Source of the DNA: an uncultured Clostridium sp.
GTDB taxonomy: Bacteria > Bacillota > Clostridia > Lachnospirales > Lachnospiraceae
Direction: 5' to 3'
Assembly (NCBI GenBank): GCA_946553025.1
Contig: CAMNRM010000038.1
Span: 1-48,929, forward strand
DNA: 48,929 nucleotides
Part shown: piece after piece, positions 1 to 8,048 of the stretch
How the letters are laid out: each line of letters starts with the position of its first letter
Numbering within the stretch: position 1 is the stretch's first letter
Notes under the pieces: generated by a model
The model's input: only the letters and a program-made list of their open reading frames with translations
What the model was told of the DNA's origin: nothing
Database searches by the model: none
Made by a program: the position numbers and the translations under genes

Positions 1-32
1 AACCGTGGGATTCCATGGTTTCTTAGTGTTAC

Positions 33-51
33 AAACTTTTAACTCACAAGT
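33..51 (+). repeat. Left copy of 19-bp terminal inverted repeat
   Basis: The sequence AAACTTTTAACTCACAAGT is the exact reverse complement of positions 48876-48894 near the other end of the window. Similarity continues weakly beyond the perfect core (AACA..AAGAA on the outer side). Both copies lie in AT-rich DNA unlike the interior. It may be the edge of a repeated mobile element or a contig-end repeat. Confidence 0.7.
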
Positions 52-82
52 AATAATATAAAACTCGACAAAGAGGTATGGT

Positions 83-196
83 ATGTTTTTTATCGATCGA
101 ACATTATTGAATCCAAATATTCCAAAAAGTATTCGTTTTACACCTGTTCTCTATGACTGGATTTCCGAAGTAAGCGAATTACCGATTTGTACTTGA
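83..196 (+). CDS. 37-aa ORF, ribbon-helix-helix-like N-terminus (possibly frameshifted gene)
   Basis: A short ORF starts at ATG 83 with GAGG six bases upstream (73-76). Its product contains the stretch NIPKSIRFTPVLYDWISEVS, which resembles the strand plus first helix of Arc/CopG ribbon-helix-helix DNA-binding proteins. It stops at TGA 194-196, only two bases before the GAGG of the next ORF. Adding one base at about 193 would fuse it to the next frame, giving a continuation TLSEVKMCVNMEL that could be the second helix. I infer either a single-base frameshift in one RHH gene or two tightly coupled small ORFs. The DNA is AT-rich compared with the interior of the window. Confidence 0.4.
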   Translation: MFFIDRTLLNPNIPKSIRFTPVLYDWISEVSELPICT

Positions 197-207
197 GCGA
201 GGTAAAG

Positions 208-534
208 ATGTGCGTTAATATGGAATTAAAAGAAATTAATAAGATAGAAAAATGTACAAATGAGGATAAACTAATTGAGATTTTGGAAGAAATTGGAGAT
301 AAAGTTATATTCAGGGGATATCAAGAAGAACAAGTAATACTTTTAGCTAATAAATTGAGCAAACTAGATATCTTATCTATGGAATACAAAACACGAGAAG
401 AAATATTAAGTGTTTTATGTGATATGGTTTCGCATTATAATATTTTATCAAAGGTTAATTGGAACCATATTTTAAGTTTAAAAAATCAATTAGAAAATGA
501 TTTAAAAGAATATATAACTGATTTTTTTACATGA
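208..534 (+). CDS. Hypothetical 108-aa protein, AT-rich DNA
   Basis: I chose ATG 208 because GAGG (199-202) lies five bases upstream; the frame stays open upstream to a TTG at 187. The product is charged and predicted helical (many Lys, Glu, Ile and Leu) with no motif I recognise. It may be the C-terminal part of a ribbon-helix-helix protein whose N-terminus is encoded at 83-196 in another frame. It ends in an ATGA overlap with a further 33-aa ORF. The low GC and small gene size suggest mobile or acquired DNA. Confidence 0.5.
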   Translation: MCVNMELKEINKIEKCTNEDKLIEILEEIGDKVIFRGYQEEQVILLANKLSKLDILSMEYKTREEILSVLCDMVSHYNILSKVNWNHILSLKNQLENDLKEYITDFFT

Positions 535-632
535 AAAGAATAGATAATATAAAGCTAAAATCAATAGCAGGCTGTTTGTCTATGACAGCACATCCTATAG
601 AAATAATTCTCTACAATAATATACATAAATAA
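531..632 (+). CDS. 33-aa ORF coupled by ATGA overlap
   Basis: ATG 531 overlaps the TGA stop of the preceding ORF (ATGA), the usual sign of translational coupling. The 33-residue product (MKRIDNIKLKSIAGCLSMTA at its start) is not recognised. It ends at 632, just inside the ribosome binding site of the DUF4317 gene, so it may be a remnant truncated where AT-rich DNA meets the ancestral chromosome. The short length means it could also be chance. Confidence 0.3.
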   Translation: MKRIDNIKLKSIAGCLSMTAHPIEIILYNNIHK

Positions 633-646
633 AGGTGGTAATCAAC

Positions 647-1801
647 ATGAATAAAAAAGAAATTTCCGAAATCAAGAAACAGTTCACCCCCGACAACTGC
701 GCTATCACCCGTATCTGCGGCTGTTACGTGGACGGCGAAAAGAATAAAAAAACAGAAATCTCCGACGCCTTCCTCTCCCTTCCCGAAGAGGATCGCTTCA
801 AATACTTTGACATCTTCCGCAAGTCTTTATCCGGCACCATTGGCAAAAATCTTATCAACATGGATTTCCCCTTAGATGCCGAAATGCCCGACGGCCCGCA
901 GCGCTTCTTTCTCGATCTGCGCACCAGCCATTTAGAAAAGCCGGAGCTTATCGAAAAATTCTACGACAAAATTATCGATAACTACGACTACGGCGAAAAC
1001 TACTTAATCCTCTTAATTCACGCCCTCTATGATATCCCCGGAAAGTCCTCGGATAACTTAGAGATGTTTGACGCCTCCGACGAGGTTTACGACTACATCC
1101 TATGTGCCATCTGCCCGGTTAAGCTTTCCAAGGCCGGTCTTTCCTACGACGACCAGGAAAACTGCTTCCGCAACCGTACCAGGGACTGGCTGGTGGAAAT
1201 GCCCGACCGCGGCTTCCTTTTCCCTGCGTTCAATGACCGGAGCACCGATATTCACAGCCTCCTCTATTACTCCAAAAACGCCGAAGATCTCCATGAAGGC
1301 TTCGTGGAAACCCTCTCCGGCTGTACCGTGCCCATGACGGCGAAGGATCAGCAGGAAACCTTCAACCTTCTGATCGAAGAAACTTTAGAGGAAACCTGCG
1401 ACTACGAACTGGTCAGAACCATCCATGAGCGCTTAAATGATTTAATCGAAGCCGAACAGGACAACCCTGAGCCAATCCTCCTCGACAAGCAGGAAGTGCG
1501 CAATCTCTTAGAATCCAGCGGGGCCAATGAGGAAAAGATGGAAGCCTTCGACCGAAACTTCGACGAAGCTGCCGGGGAAAAGGCCGCCCTTCTGGTTTCC
1601 AATGTCGCCAACACCCGAAAATTTGAAATCAAAACTCCGGTAATCACCATCCAGGTTGCCCCCGACTGCGCCGACCTGGTGGAAACAAAGATTATTGACG
1701 GACGCCGCTGCCTGGTTATCGGTATCGACGACAATGTCACGGTAAACGGGATTAATGTCGCCGCAACCGAGATGCAGAAGCTTAAAGACGAACAGGAATA
1801 A
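647..1801 (+). CDS. DUF4317 domain-containing protein
   Basis: The 384-aa soluble protein matches my recollection of the DUF4317 family common in Lachnospiraceae; its function is unknown. ATG 647 (MNKKEISEIKKQFTP) has AAAGGTGG about nine bases upstream; a longer frame from GTG 635 has no ribosome binding site. The central part is acidic and aromatic-rich, and the C-terminal 60 residues look beta-rich (KTPVITIQVAPDCADLVETK). No membrane segment or signal peptide is seen. GC content jumps sharply here relative to the AT-rich leader. It ends 100 bases before a bidirectional terminator. Confidence 0.8.
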   Translation: MNKKEISEIKKQFTPDNCAITRICGCYVDGEKNKKTEISDAFLSLPEEDRFKYFDIFRKSLSGTIGKNLINMDFPLDAEMPDGPQRFFLDLRTSHLEKPELIEKFYDKIIDNYDYGENYLILLIHALYDIPGKSSDNLEMFDASDEVYDYILCAICPVKLSKAGLSYDDQENCFRNRTRDWLVEMPDRGFLFPAFNDRSTDIHSLLYYSKNAEDLHEGFVETLSGCTVPMTAKDQQETFNLLIEETLEETCDYELVRTIHERLNDLIEAEQDNPEPILLDKQEVRNLLESSGANEEKMEAFDRNFDEAAGEKAALLVSNVANTRKFEIKTPVITIQVAPDCADLVETKIIDGRRCLVIGIDDNVTVNGINVAATEMQKLKDEQE

Positions 1802-1901
1802 ACCGAAATCACACCACATAGTAAAACACAAGAAACAAAAAATACAGCAATGCAAAAACAAAATCAAAAAACAAAATAAAAACAAAATCAACAAAACAAA
1901 A

Positions 1902-1945
1902 AACATGGCCCATTTGGAAAAAATTTCTTCCAAACCGGCCATGTT
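1902..1945. terminator. Bidirectional intrinsic terminator
   Basis: The hairpin pairs AACATGGCC (1902-1910) with GGCCATGTT (1937-1945), and an inner TTTGGAA/TTCCAAA extends the stem. On the minus strand it is followed by a long T-rich tract (complement of the A-rich run 1860-1901), so it should end the NUDIX transcript. On the plus strand it closes the DUF4317 gene with a weaker T-rich tail. The A/C-rich stretch 1802-1901 holds no gene. Confidence 0.75.
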
Positions 1946-2013
1946 CCATCTTACTGCTTTTCTCTTCCTGTTTTTACTGCTTCTTATTGCTTCTCCAAAA
2001 ATTTACTGCTTTC

Positions 2014-2466
2014 TCAGAAATATTTCTTCGATCCCCAGAGGTTTGCCTTTTTTAAATCCAGATATTCATTATATGCCTTCTCCAGCACCTGCTTTTCATT
2101 AGAAAATTTCAGCAGATGATAAGCTTCATAAAATTTATAATACCCGGAGTCTACAAAGTATTCCTCCCGCTGTGGTTTGCTGTAGTAGCTGTCAGCCATC
2201 ATCAGATACCAGTGAACATCCTTTTCCACGACATCCTGCGGCGTATTAAAAGAATATTGACTTTTTCCAATGTATTTGATAATCGATGCGCTGACCCCCG
2301 TTTCTTCCTTCACTTCCCGAAGAGCGGTTTCTTTAAATTCCTCTCCGGCCTCTACAGTTCCTTTTGGCAAAACCCAGCCCTCGTACTTATTCTTATAATT
2401 CTTATACAGAACCAGGATTTTACCGCGAAAAATAACCACACCGCCGCAGCTCGTTGCTTCAATCAT
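2014..2466 (-). CDS. NUDIX hydrolase
   Basis: The 150-aa protein has a complete NUDIX box: G-T-V-E-A-G-E, seven residues, then REVKEETGV at about residues 37-59, which binds metal and pyrophosphate. NUDIX enzymes hydrolyse nucleoside diphosphates linked to another moiety; the substrate cannot be told from sequence. I chose ATG 2466 because GGAGGG sits six bases upstream; the frame runs on upstream to 2523 but without a ribosome binding site. It has its own promoter (2605-2633) and a roughly 130-nt leader, so it is probably monocistronic. The C-terminal half is rich in Tyr and Lys. Confidence 0.85.
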   Translation of the reverse strand: MIEATSCGGVVIFRGKILVLYKNYKNKYEGWVLPKGTVEAGEEFKETALREVKEETGVSASIIKYIGKSQYSFNTPQDVVEKDVHWYLMMADSYYSKPQREEYFVDSGYYKFYEAYHLLKFSNEKQVLEKAYNEYLDLKKANLWGSKKYF

Positions 2467-2604
2467 TGCAATCCCTCCTGACTGGCCCGACCGGTACAAA
2501 TTATGGTTCAGGTTACGGTTCATGGTTGTTCACGATAACCTGTGCAGCAGTTTACCTGCCGCGCACCGACGCAGGTCGCTGGTGTGTCATCACAGACTAT
2601 ATTC

Positions 2605-2633
2605 AGTATACATCTTTTTCAAAAGAGATGCAA
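2605..2633 (-). promoter_or_regulatory. Promoter of NUDIX gene
   Basis: On the minus strand, TTGCAT (2628-2633) and TATACT (2605-2610) are separated by 17 bases, a good sigma-A promoter. The transcribed leader (about 2467-2598) contains ACCTGC/GCAGGT arms that could form a hairpin. Confidence 0.6.
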
Positions 2634-2679
2634 GATCATAAAAAAATTTAAGTTTACCGTAACATTTGCCGGCTATGAT

Positions 2680-4128
2680 TTAACCGTCAAACCCGGGCTT
2701 CAGCAAATACTGATCAAACACCTTCCTTGCCACCGGCCCCGCCACCGAACCGCCGGAGCCGCTCTCCTCCACAATTACCGTCACCACAATTTTCGGATTA
2801 TCTGCCGGTGCATAGCCGGTGAACCAGGCATGGGTTTCCTTTCCGGTTTCAAATTCTGCTGATCCGGTTTTTCCTGCTGCCGGGTAGGCGGCGTCCCGCA
2901 GCGCAGAACCCGTCCCCTCGGTCACCACACGGGTCATTAATTCTCCAAGCTGCCCCGCCTCCTGTGCACTCATCAAACTCTTTGCCGACGCCGGAAGAAA
3001 CGCCTTAACCTCTTCCCCTGCCCCGTTTTTTACCTGTTCGATCACATAGGGCTTCATCAGCATCCCGCCGTTTGCCACAGCCGCCGTCAGCATAGCCATA
3101 TGAATCGGCGTCACCTGTGTCTTTCCCTGCCCGATAGCAGTCTGTAGGATTTCCCAGGTTCCTGCGCCTTCCTTCATCTTATAGGTGCTCTGGGCATAGG
3201 GCAGGGCGAGGGGGAGTTCGGTATTAAACAGCAGTTCTTCAGACAGTTTTTCCATTGCCCCAAGATCCAGCGAAAGACCAAGGCTTGCAAATGCCCCATT
3301 GCAGGAATTGGCAAAAGAAAGCCCTAAGTCCTGAAGGCCGTGAACATTGTTGTGATAACATTTAATAGAATAATCTTCAACCGAATACACCCCCGCACAG
3401 TCAAAGCTTACCGACCGCCATCCCTGCGGATTTTCGCGCATCTCCTCTAAAGCCGTGACCATCTTAAAAATCGATCCCGGAGGGTAAAGCCCCTGGGTTG
3501 CCCGGTTTAACAGCTGCCCCTGATCATTTTCCGCCTGAATAAGCGCATCCCAGGCAGCGTCTAAAGCCGCGGGATTGGGATCGTAATCCGGTTTGGAAAC
3601 CATGGCAAGAATCTTTCCGCTCTTTGGTTCTAAGGCGACTACCGCCCCTTTCCGGTCGCCGAGGGCTTCATAGGCCGTAAGCTGTAAGGATGCATTTAAG
3701 GTCGTAACCAGATCATCCCCGGGGCTTTTCTGCCCGGAAAGCTGATCCCAGATTTGTTCAAGCAGGTTGACATGGGAGGTTAATAAGTAAAAATTTCCCA
3801 GACTCTCCACCCCTGTCTTTCCCCTGCTGCTGTGCCCCACCACATGGGAAAAGATATTGGCAAAGGGATAGACCCGCACCTCTTCTCCCTGTGCATTGAT
3901 CTGCGTCTGGGCAAGCACCATCCCGTCACTGCTGAAAATCCGCCCCCGCAAAACCCGATCCGAAAAACTGTCCAGCCGGGCATTGTAGGAGCTGTTGATC
4001 ACCTCTTCACTTTTTATCTGTAAAAAATATCCAAAATATCCCATCATGCCCAGGAAAAGCGCTAATACGGCGTAAGTCAGCAGCATAATGTTCCGGTTTG
4101 CCCGGTTATTGGAATCCGTTTTCTTCAT
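2680..4128 (-). CDS. Class B penicillin-binding protein (PBP2/FtsI-like transpeptidase)
   Basis: The 482-aa protein has one N-terminal membrane segment (about residues 14-34), a PBP dimer-like region, and a transpeptidase domain with all three active-site motifs: SIFK (in PPGSIFKMVTA), SCN (in ANSCNGAF) and KTG (in AGKTGSAEF). It should cross-link peptidoglycan at the outer membrane face. The frame opens at 4143, but ATG 4128 (MKKTDSNN) has AAGAGG six bases upstream and is preferred. It overlaps the end of the FtsW-family gene by 23 bases, so the two are translationally coupled, the usual pairing of a SEDS glycosyltransferase with its PBP. It is shorter than vegetative FtsI and resembles the PbpA type paired with RodA/FtsW in clostridia. 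Confidence 0.9.
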   Translation of the reverse strand: MKKTDSNNRANRNIMLLTYAVLALFLGMMGYFGYFLQIKSEEVINSSYNARLDSFSDRVLRGRIFSSDGMVLAQTQINAQGEEVRVYPFANIFSHVVGHSSRGKTGVESLGNFYLLTSHVNLLEQIWDQLSGQKSPGDDLVTTLNASLQLTAYEALGDRKGAVVALEPKSGKILAMVSKPDYDPNPAALDAAWDALIQAENDQGQLLNRATQGLYPPGSIFKMVTALEEMRENPQGWRSVSFDCAGVYSVEDYSIKCYHNNVHGLQDLGLSFANSCNGAFASLGLSLDLGAMEKLSEELLFNTELPLALPYAQSTYKMKEGAGTWEILQTAIGQGKTQVTPIHMAMLTAAVANGGMLMKPYVIEQVKNGAGEEVKAFLPASAKSLMSAQEAGQLGELMTRVVTEGTGSALRDAAYPAAGKTGSAEFETGKETHAWFTGYAPADNPKIVVTVIVEESGSGGSVAGPVARKVFDQYLLKPGFDG

Positions 4129-5437
4129 CTTCATCCTCTTCATTTCGTTTTAAAATATAAAGGCCCTGAATGGTGTTAAACAATAAAAACGTACTGAAAA
4201 TCGAACTTCCCCCATAGCTGACAAACGGCAGGGTAACTCCGGTGGAGGGGATGAATTTTATCACCCCGCCGATAGTTAAAAATACCTGCATAATATAAAC
4301 CGTCCCCAGGCCAAAGGCAATCAGCTTAAAAAAGCTGGCCCGAAGGCTTCCTGCCACCATCATAAACTGTAAAAAGCAGCCGATACAGATAAGAATAACA
4401 CAGAGGGCAAAGATTCCGCCCAGCTCCTCGGATATCGCCGCAAAGATAAAATCCTTTTCCACCACGGGAATCTTATAGGGCATCCCCTGATAGAGTCCCA
4501 GGCCGAACCACCCTCCCGTGCCGATGGCAAAAAGGGACTGGGCAATCTGATAGCCGTTCCGGTCGATATCCGCCCAGGGATCTGCCCAGGCCGACACACG
4601 CTTCTGCACATGGGGAAAAAGCAGGTAAGCCGCCGAAGCCGCCAGAGCACCAGAACCCAGGCCGCTGAGCAGGTAAATCCAGTTGGACGTTGCCACAAAC
4701 AGCATAAACACATAGGTTACAAAAAACAAAAGCGCACTTCCCAGATCCTTAGAAAGCACCAGAATCAGCACATGAACCGCTGCAACTGCCGTCGTTACCG
4801 CCACAGTCGGAAATCTTGTCGAACGGTAGAACATTGCCGCCACAAAAAAGACGAAAGAAATCTTTACAAATTCTGACGGCTGAAAGGACAGGCCGTGTAT
4901 CTGCAGAGAAAGCTGTGCGCCAAAGGTCGTTGTGCCGGCCAGACACACCGCCCCTAAAAGAGTTACACCCAAAGCCGCATAGAGCCAGGCTGCCTTACTT
5001 AACTGCCATACATGCGCAATCATCCACGGAACCAGCCAGGTAATCACTGCCGAGGCTGCAATAATCACAAACTGGCGGATTGCCCGGTTTAGGGAAATCC
5101 GGGTAAGCATAATCAGGCCCACGCACAAAAGCATACAGGCATTATTCACCAGAAGCCGTGAAACGTTCCGGTAAAGCAGGCGGTAAAGATAAATATAGGC
5201 CAGAAAAAATACCACCTGGGCAGCATAAAACACCAAAACCCGAAGTTCCCCCGTTTTCAGATAAATAATTAAGTAGGCCAGAAGATGCATCAAAAACATG
5301 GCCTGGTTCTGCCTTGCACAGATTGCCCGCTTTTTCCAGAGATCGCGAAAGGAAAAAAACCGGAAATTAAAATAGGTATAGCAGGTCATCAGCAGAATCA
5401 TCAGATATTTTGAGGTTTCAATAATAAGGTTCGTCAT
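4106..5437 (-). CDS. FtsW/RodA/SpoVE-family SEDS glycosyltransferase
   Basis: The 443-aa polytopic protein has about ten membrane helices. It carries family signatures QPSEFVKISFVFF, KDLGSALLFF, GYQIAQSLFAIGTGGWFG and the C-terminal FIPSTGVTLPFVSYGGSS. SEDS proteins polymerise glycan strands from lipid II, working with a class B PBP, here encoded directly downstream with overlap. Its Glu/Asp-rich tail (NEEDEDEENG) is encoded in the overlap region. It starts eight bases after the U32-family gene, so the three genes probably form one transcript. FtsW and RodA cannot be told apart here. Confidence 0.9.
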   Translation of the reverse strand: MTNLIIETSKYLMILLMTCYTYFNFRFFSFRDLWKKRAICARQNQAMFLMHLLAYLIIYLKTGELRVLVFYAAQVVFFLAYIYLYRLLYRNVSRLLVNNACMLLCVGLIMLTRISLNRAIRQFVIIAASAVITWLVPWMIAHVWQLSKAAWLYAALGVTLLGAVCLAGTTTFGAQLSLQIHGLSFQPSEFVKISFVFFVAAMFYRSTRFPTVAVTTAVAAVHVLILVLSKDLGSALLFFVTYVFMLFVATSNWIYLLSGLGSGALAASAAYLLFPHVQKRVSAWADPWADIDRNGYQIAQSLFAIGTGGWFGLGLYQGMPYKIPVVEKDFIFAAISEELGGIFALCVILICIGCFLQFMMVAGSLRASFFKLIAFGLGTVYIMQVFLTIGGVIKFIPSTGVTLPFVSYGGSSIFSTFLLFNTIQGLYILKRNEEDEDEENGFQ

Positions 5438-5445
5438 AGGTTCGT

Positions 5446-7851
5446 CTACTCAACTCCTCGTTTCATATGCCCCCTGGTAAATTCGGCAAGAGGAAAATCC
5501 ACTGTCCGTCCATAATAAAGACTGTCGATAAATGCTTCCAGCAGCTTTTCCACTTCCCTCGGTGTTTCGTCCGTAAAATGAAGTCGGCAGGACGCCGGGT
5601 TTAACTCCCCGATCCTCCTCTCCTGCCCGAGCAGTGACAGAGGGCTTGCATTATAAATCGTACTGTAACAAAATCTACAACGATTTTTCACCGGCATTTC
5701 CTTCCCCATCCTGTCTTTTAAATGCAGCTTACCCGGTTTATGGCTGCACCCCTGCACGGTTTTTTGTACGCACTGGGCGGACACCATCATCGGCAGACGC
5801 CCGTAAACCAGAAGTTCCTGCCCCTCTATGCCCCGCTCCCGAAGTTCCCTTGCATTTAACTCGGTCGGAACGGTTATCCTGTCCGCCCCGGCTTCCCTCA
5901 TCATTTGCACGGCCCGAAAGTTCCAGCTATAAAGCGATGCATCAAACACCAGCGTCCAGGTATTCTTTTCCCTCTGTGCTTTCACCCATTCAGCCTCCTC
6001 CAGGTTGCGCAAAACTAACCCGTCAAACCCGGCCGCAAGCAGAGAACCCCTGTTTTTTGCAAAATACTGCACTGCCTCCTGGCGGAAAATTTCCGGCATA
6101 AGAAGAAAACACCGCTTTCCCTTCCGATGACAGGAATCCGCCATTTCCTTCCAGCCTTCGGCTCCAAAACCGGAAGCATCAAGGTAGATTTCTTTGACTT
6201 CTTCACAATGAAGCACCGGGAGAAGCTGATCTGGCTCTTCCACGGATACAACAAGATATGGCCTTGACGTTTTCATTTTTCTTTCTTCCTTCGCGGCAAA
6301 TCCGCTTTCATCCCCGTCTGCACATCGATCAGAGCCTCTGCCTTCTCTTTCAGTATTTCCCAATTCCTTTATTTCAGACCTTTGAACTGTAGTTTCATCG
6401 GTGTTTTTGCCTATAGTTTCATCAATGCTTTTACCTGTACTTTCATCAATGCTTTTGCCTGTACTTTGATTTAACCCCCGGTCTGTACCGCCCTTGCGCA
6501 GATAGCGGGAAAGCACCCGGCTTTCCATCTCTTCCAGTCCTTTTCGGCGAAGTTCATTCAACGCCTGGAGCGGAAGAAATACATCTCCATTAAGGATAAT
6601 ATCCAATTGTGAAAAATAAAACGGGGTATTTCCGGTCTTATTAAACTGCCGGGTGATTATCTCTTTTGTCATGGGCTGCTTCTGCGCCGCCTGAACTTCC
6701 TGCCCATAAACCTCTGTCTGGATTTCCTTATCGCAAATTTCTGTCTGGATTTCCTTACCATTTGCTGCCTTCCCGGTCAAAACCAGCTTTGCCGCTTTTC
6801 CCGGTGTTAAGCTAAGACAGCCCATGATTGGTTCCTGAAGCTTTTTCTTTACCCATTTCTGATCAATCTCAGCAAGAAGCTTTGGATCAACTTCCCGAAA
6901 AGCAGGTTTTTCCTTTAATGCAAGCATAGATTTTCCGTTATGCTGTGTATAATAGCCTTCGGTAAATCCCCCTCGGTCAAATAAATCCAAAAGCATCTGC
7001 CGATCCTGTTCTTCCACCCGGTAGCCCTCACGTCCGTACTGCAGGTATCGATCGACATACTTTCGGTACACACTGGTCACACCGGCGGTATAGCGCGGAC
7101 TCTTCATCCGTCCTTCAATTTTCAGCGAATACACCCCTGCTTCTATAATATCCGGCAGCAAATCCAGTGTGCACAAATCCTTCATGCTTAACACAAAAGC
7201 TTCCTGTTTTTTATTCAGCTTCTTTCCCTTCTGCAAAACCTCATGGGGAAGGCGGCAGGGCTGGGCGCAGCGCCCGCGGTTTCCGCTCCTTCCGCCAATC
7301 AGGCTGCTCATCAGGCATTGCCCGGAATAACAGTAACATAACGCGCCGTGGACAAAACTTTCAATCTCGATATCCACCTGATGATGAATCCGCCGGATTT
7401 CCTCTAAAGATAATTCCCGGGCAGTGACAACACGATTAGCTCCCCATTCTTTAAGCCTTTTTGCCCCATATACCCCGGTAATGGTCATCTGCGTGCTGGC
7501 ATGAATCAAAAGATCCGGAAAACACTCCCGAATCAGCGCCATTGCCCCCAAATCCTGAACAATCACCGCATCCAGCCCCTGGCGGTAATAGGGAAGAAGA
7601 TAAGCCGGCAATTCCTTTAACTCCTCTTCCTTAAACAGGGTATTCACCGTCATATATAACTGCCGCCCATGAAGATGCGCATAGTCAATCGCCCGGCACA
7701 GCATCTCCTCATCCGGATTATCCGCATAAGCCCTTGCCCCAAACCGGCTTCCGCCAATGTATACTGCATCCGCTCCCGCCGCAAACGCCGCCTCCATACT
7801 TTCATAAGAGCCCGCCGGAGCCAACACCTCCACCTGTCTTTTCTCTGCCAT
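5446..7851 (-). CDS. U32 peptidase-family protein with DUF3656 (RlhA-like)
   Basis: The 801-aa protein begins with a U32 domain (VEVLAPAGSYESMEAAFAAG; then the signature region ESFVHGALCYCYSGQCLMSS with clustered cysteines and GRCAQPCR). A middle DUF3656 region and a C-terminal U32-like half (FCYSTIYNASPLSL) follow. Relatives such as E. coli RlhA and TrhP act in tRNA/rRNA hydroxylation with prephenate-derived chemistry rather than as proteases; I infer a similar role. The middle holds a repeat insertion, three 8-residue units like STGKSIDE encoded by 6391-6462. ATG 7851 has GGAGAAGATT upstream. It is probably first gene of an operon with the FtsW and PBP genes. Confidence 0.85.
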   Translation of the reverse strand: MAEKRQVEVLAPAGSYESMEAAFAAGADAVYIGGSRFGARAYADNPDEEMLCRAIDYAHLHGRQLYMTVNTLFKEEELKELPAYLLPYYRQGLDAVIVQDLGAMALIRECFPDLLIHASTQMTITGVYGAKRLKEWGANRVVTARELSLEEIRRIHHQVDIEIESFVHGALCYCYSGQCLMSSLIGGRSGNRGRCAQPCRLPHEVLQKGKKLNKKQEAFVLSMKDLCTLDLLPDIIEAGVYSLKIEGRMKSPRYTAGVTSVYRKYVDRYLQYGREGYRVEEQDRQMLLDLFDRGGFTEGYYTQHNGKSMLALKEKPAFREVDPKLLAEIDQKWVKKKLQEPIMGCLSLTPGKAAKLVLTGKAANGKEIQTEICDKEIQTEVYGQEVQAAQKQPMTKEIITRQFNKTGNTPFYFSQLDIILNGDVFLPLQALNELRRKGLEEMESRVLSRYLRKGGTDRGLNQSTGKSIDESTGKSIDETIGKNTDETTVQRSEIKELGNTEREGRGSDRCADGDESGFAAKEERKMKTSRPYLVVSVEEPDQLLPVLHCEEVKEIYLDASGFGAEGWKEMADSCHRKGKRCFLLMPEIFRQEAVQYFAKNRGSLLAAGFDGLVLRNLEEAEWVKAQREKNTWTLVFDASLYSWNFRAVQMMREAGADRITVPTELNARELRERGIEGQELLVYGRLPMMVSAQCVQKTVQGCSHKPGKLHLKDRMGKEMPVKNRCRFCYSTIYNASPLSLLGQERRIGELNPASCRLHFTDETPREVEKLLEAFIDSLYYGRTVDFPLAEFTRGHMKRGVE
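6391..6462 (-). repeat. 24-bp x3 tandem repeat inside the U32 gene
   Basis: Three 24-bp units (6391-6414, 6415-6438, 6439-6462) differ at a few bases and encode 8-residue repeats of the type DESTGKSI. The phase is a multiple of three, so copy-number change would keep the frame. The repeats lie in a probable linker between the DUF3656 region and the C-terminal half. Confidence 0.85.
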
Positions 7852-7871
7852 AATCTTCTCCTGTAATTTAT

Positions 7872-7896
7872 GTTACTGTTCACACATCACAGCAAC
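7872..7896. repeat. Dispersed palindromic intergenic repeat, copy 1
   Basis: Arms GTTACTGT and ACAGCAAC (one G-U mismatch as RNA) flank TCACACATC. The copy lies 20 bases upstream of the U32 gene. Close relatives occur at 10950, 13617, 16331 (opposite strand) and elsewhere in the window. Confidence 0.75.
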
Positions 7897-7916
7897 GGAT
7901 ATTTCTCTAAAACAAG

Positions 7917-7946
7917 GAAAGGATGCCCCTCAAAAAGCATCCTTCC
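7917..7946 (-). terminator. Terminator of the ZapA-like gene
   Basis: AAGGATGC (7919-7926) pairs with GCATCCTT (7937-7944). On the minus strand the stem is followed by TCCTTGTTTTAG, a modest T-rich tail, about 100 bases past the stop of the ZapA-like gene. Confidence 0.6.
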
Positions 7947-8048
7947 AGGTTATCTTTTCTTTGCTGCTGTAGTTTTCGTTTACTTACACTTTTCTGTCCT
8001 GTTGTTTTTTATTTACTGGCTGCATAATCATCATACACATTCTGCGCA

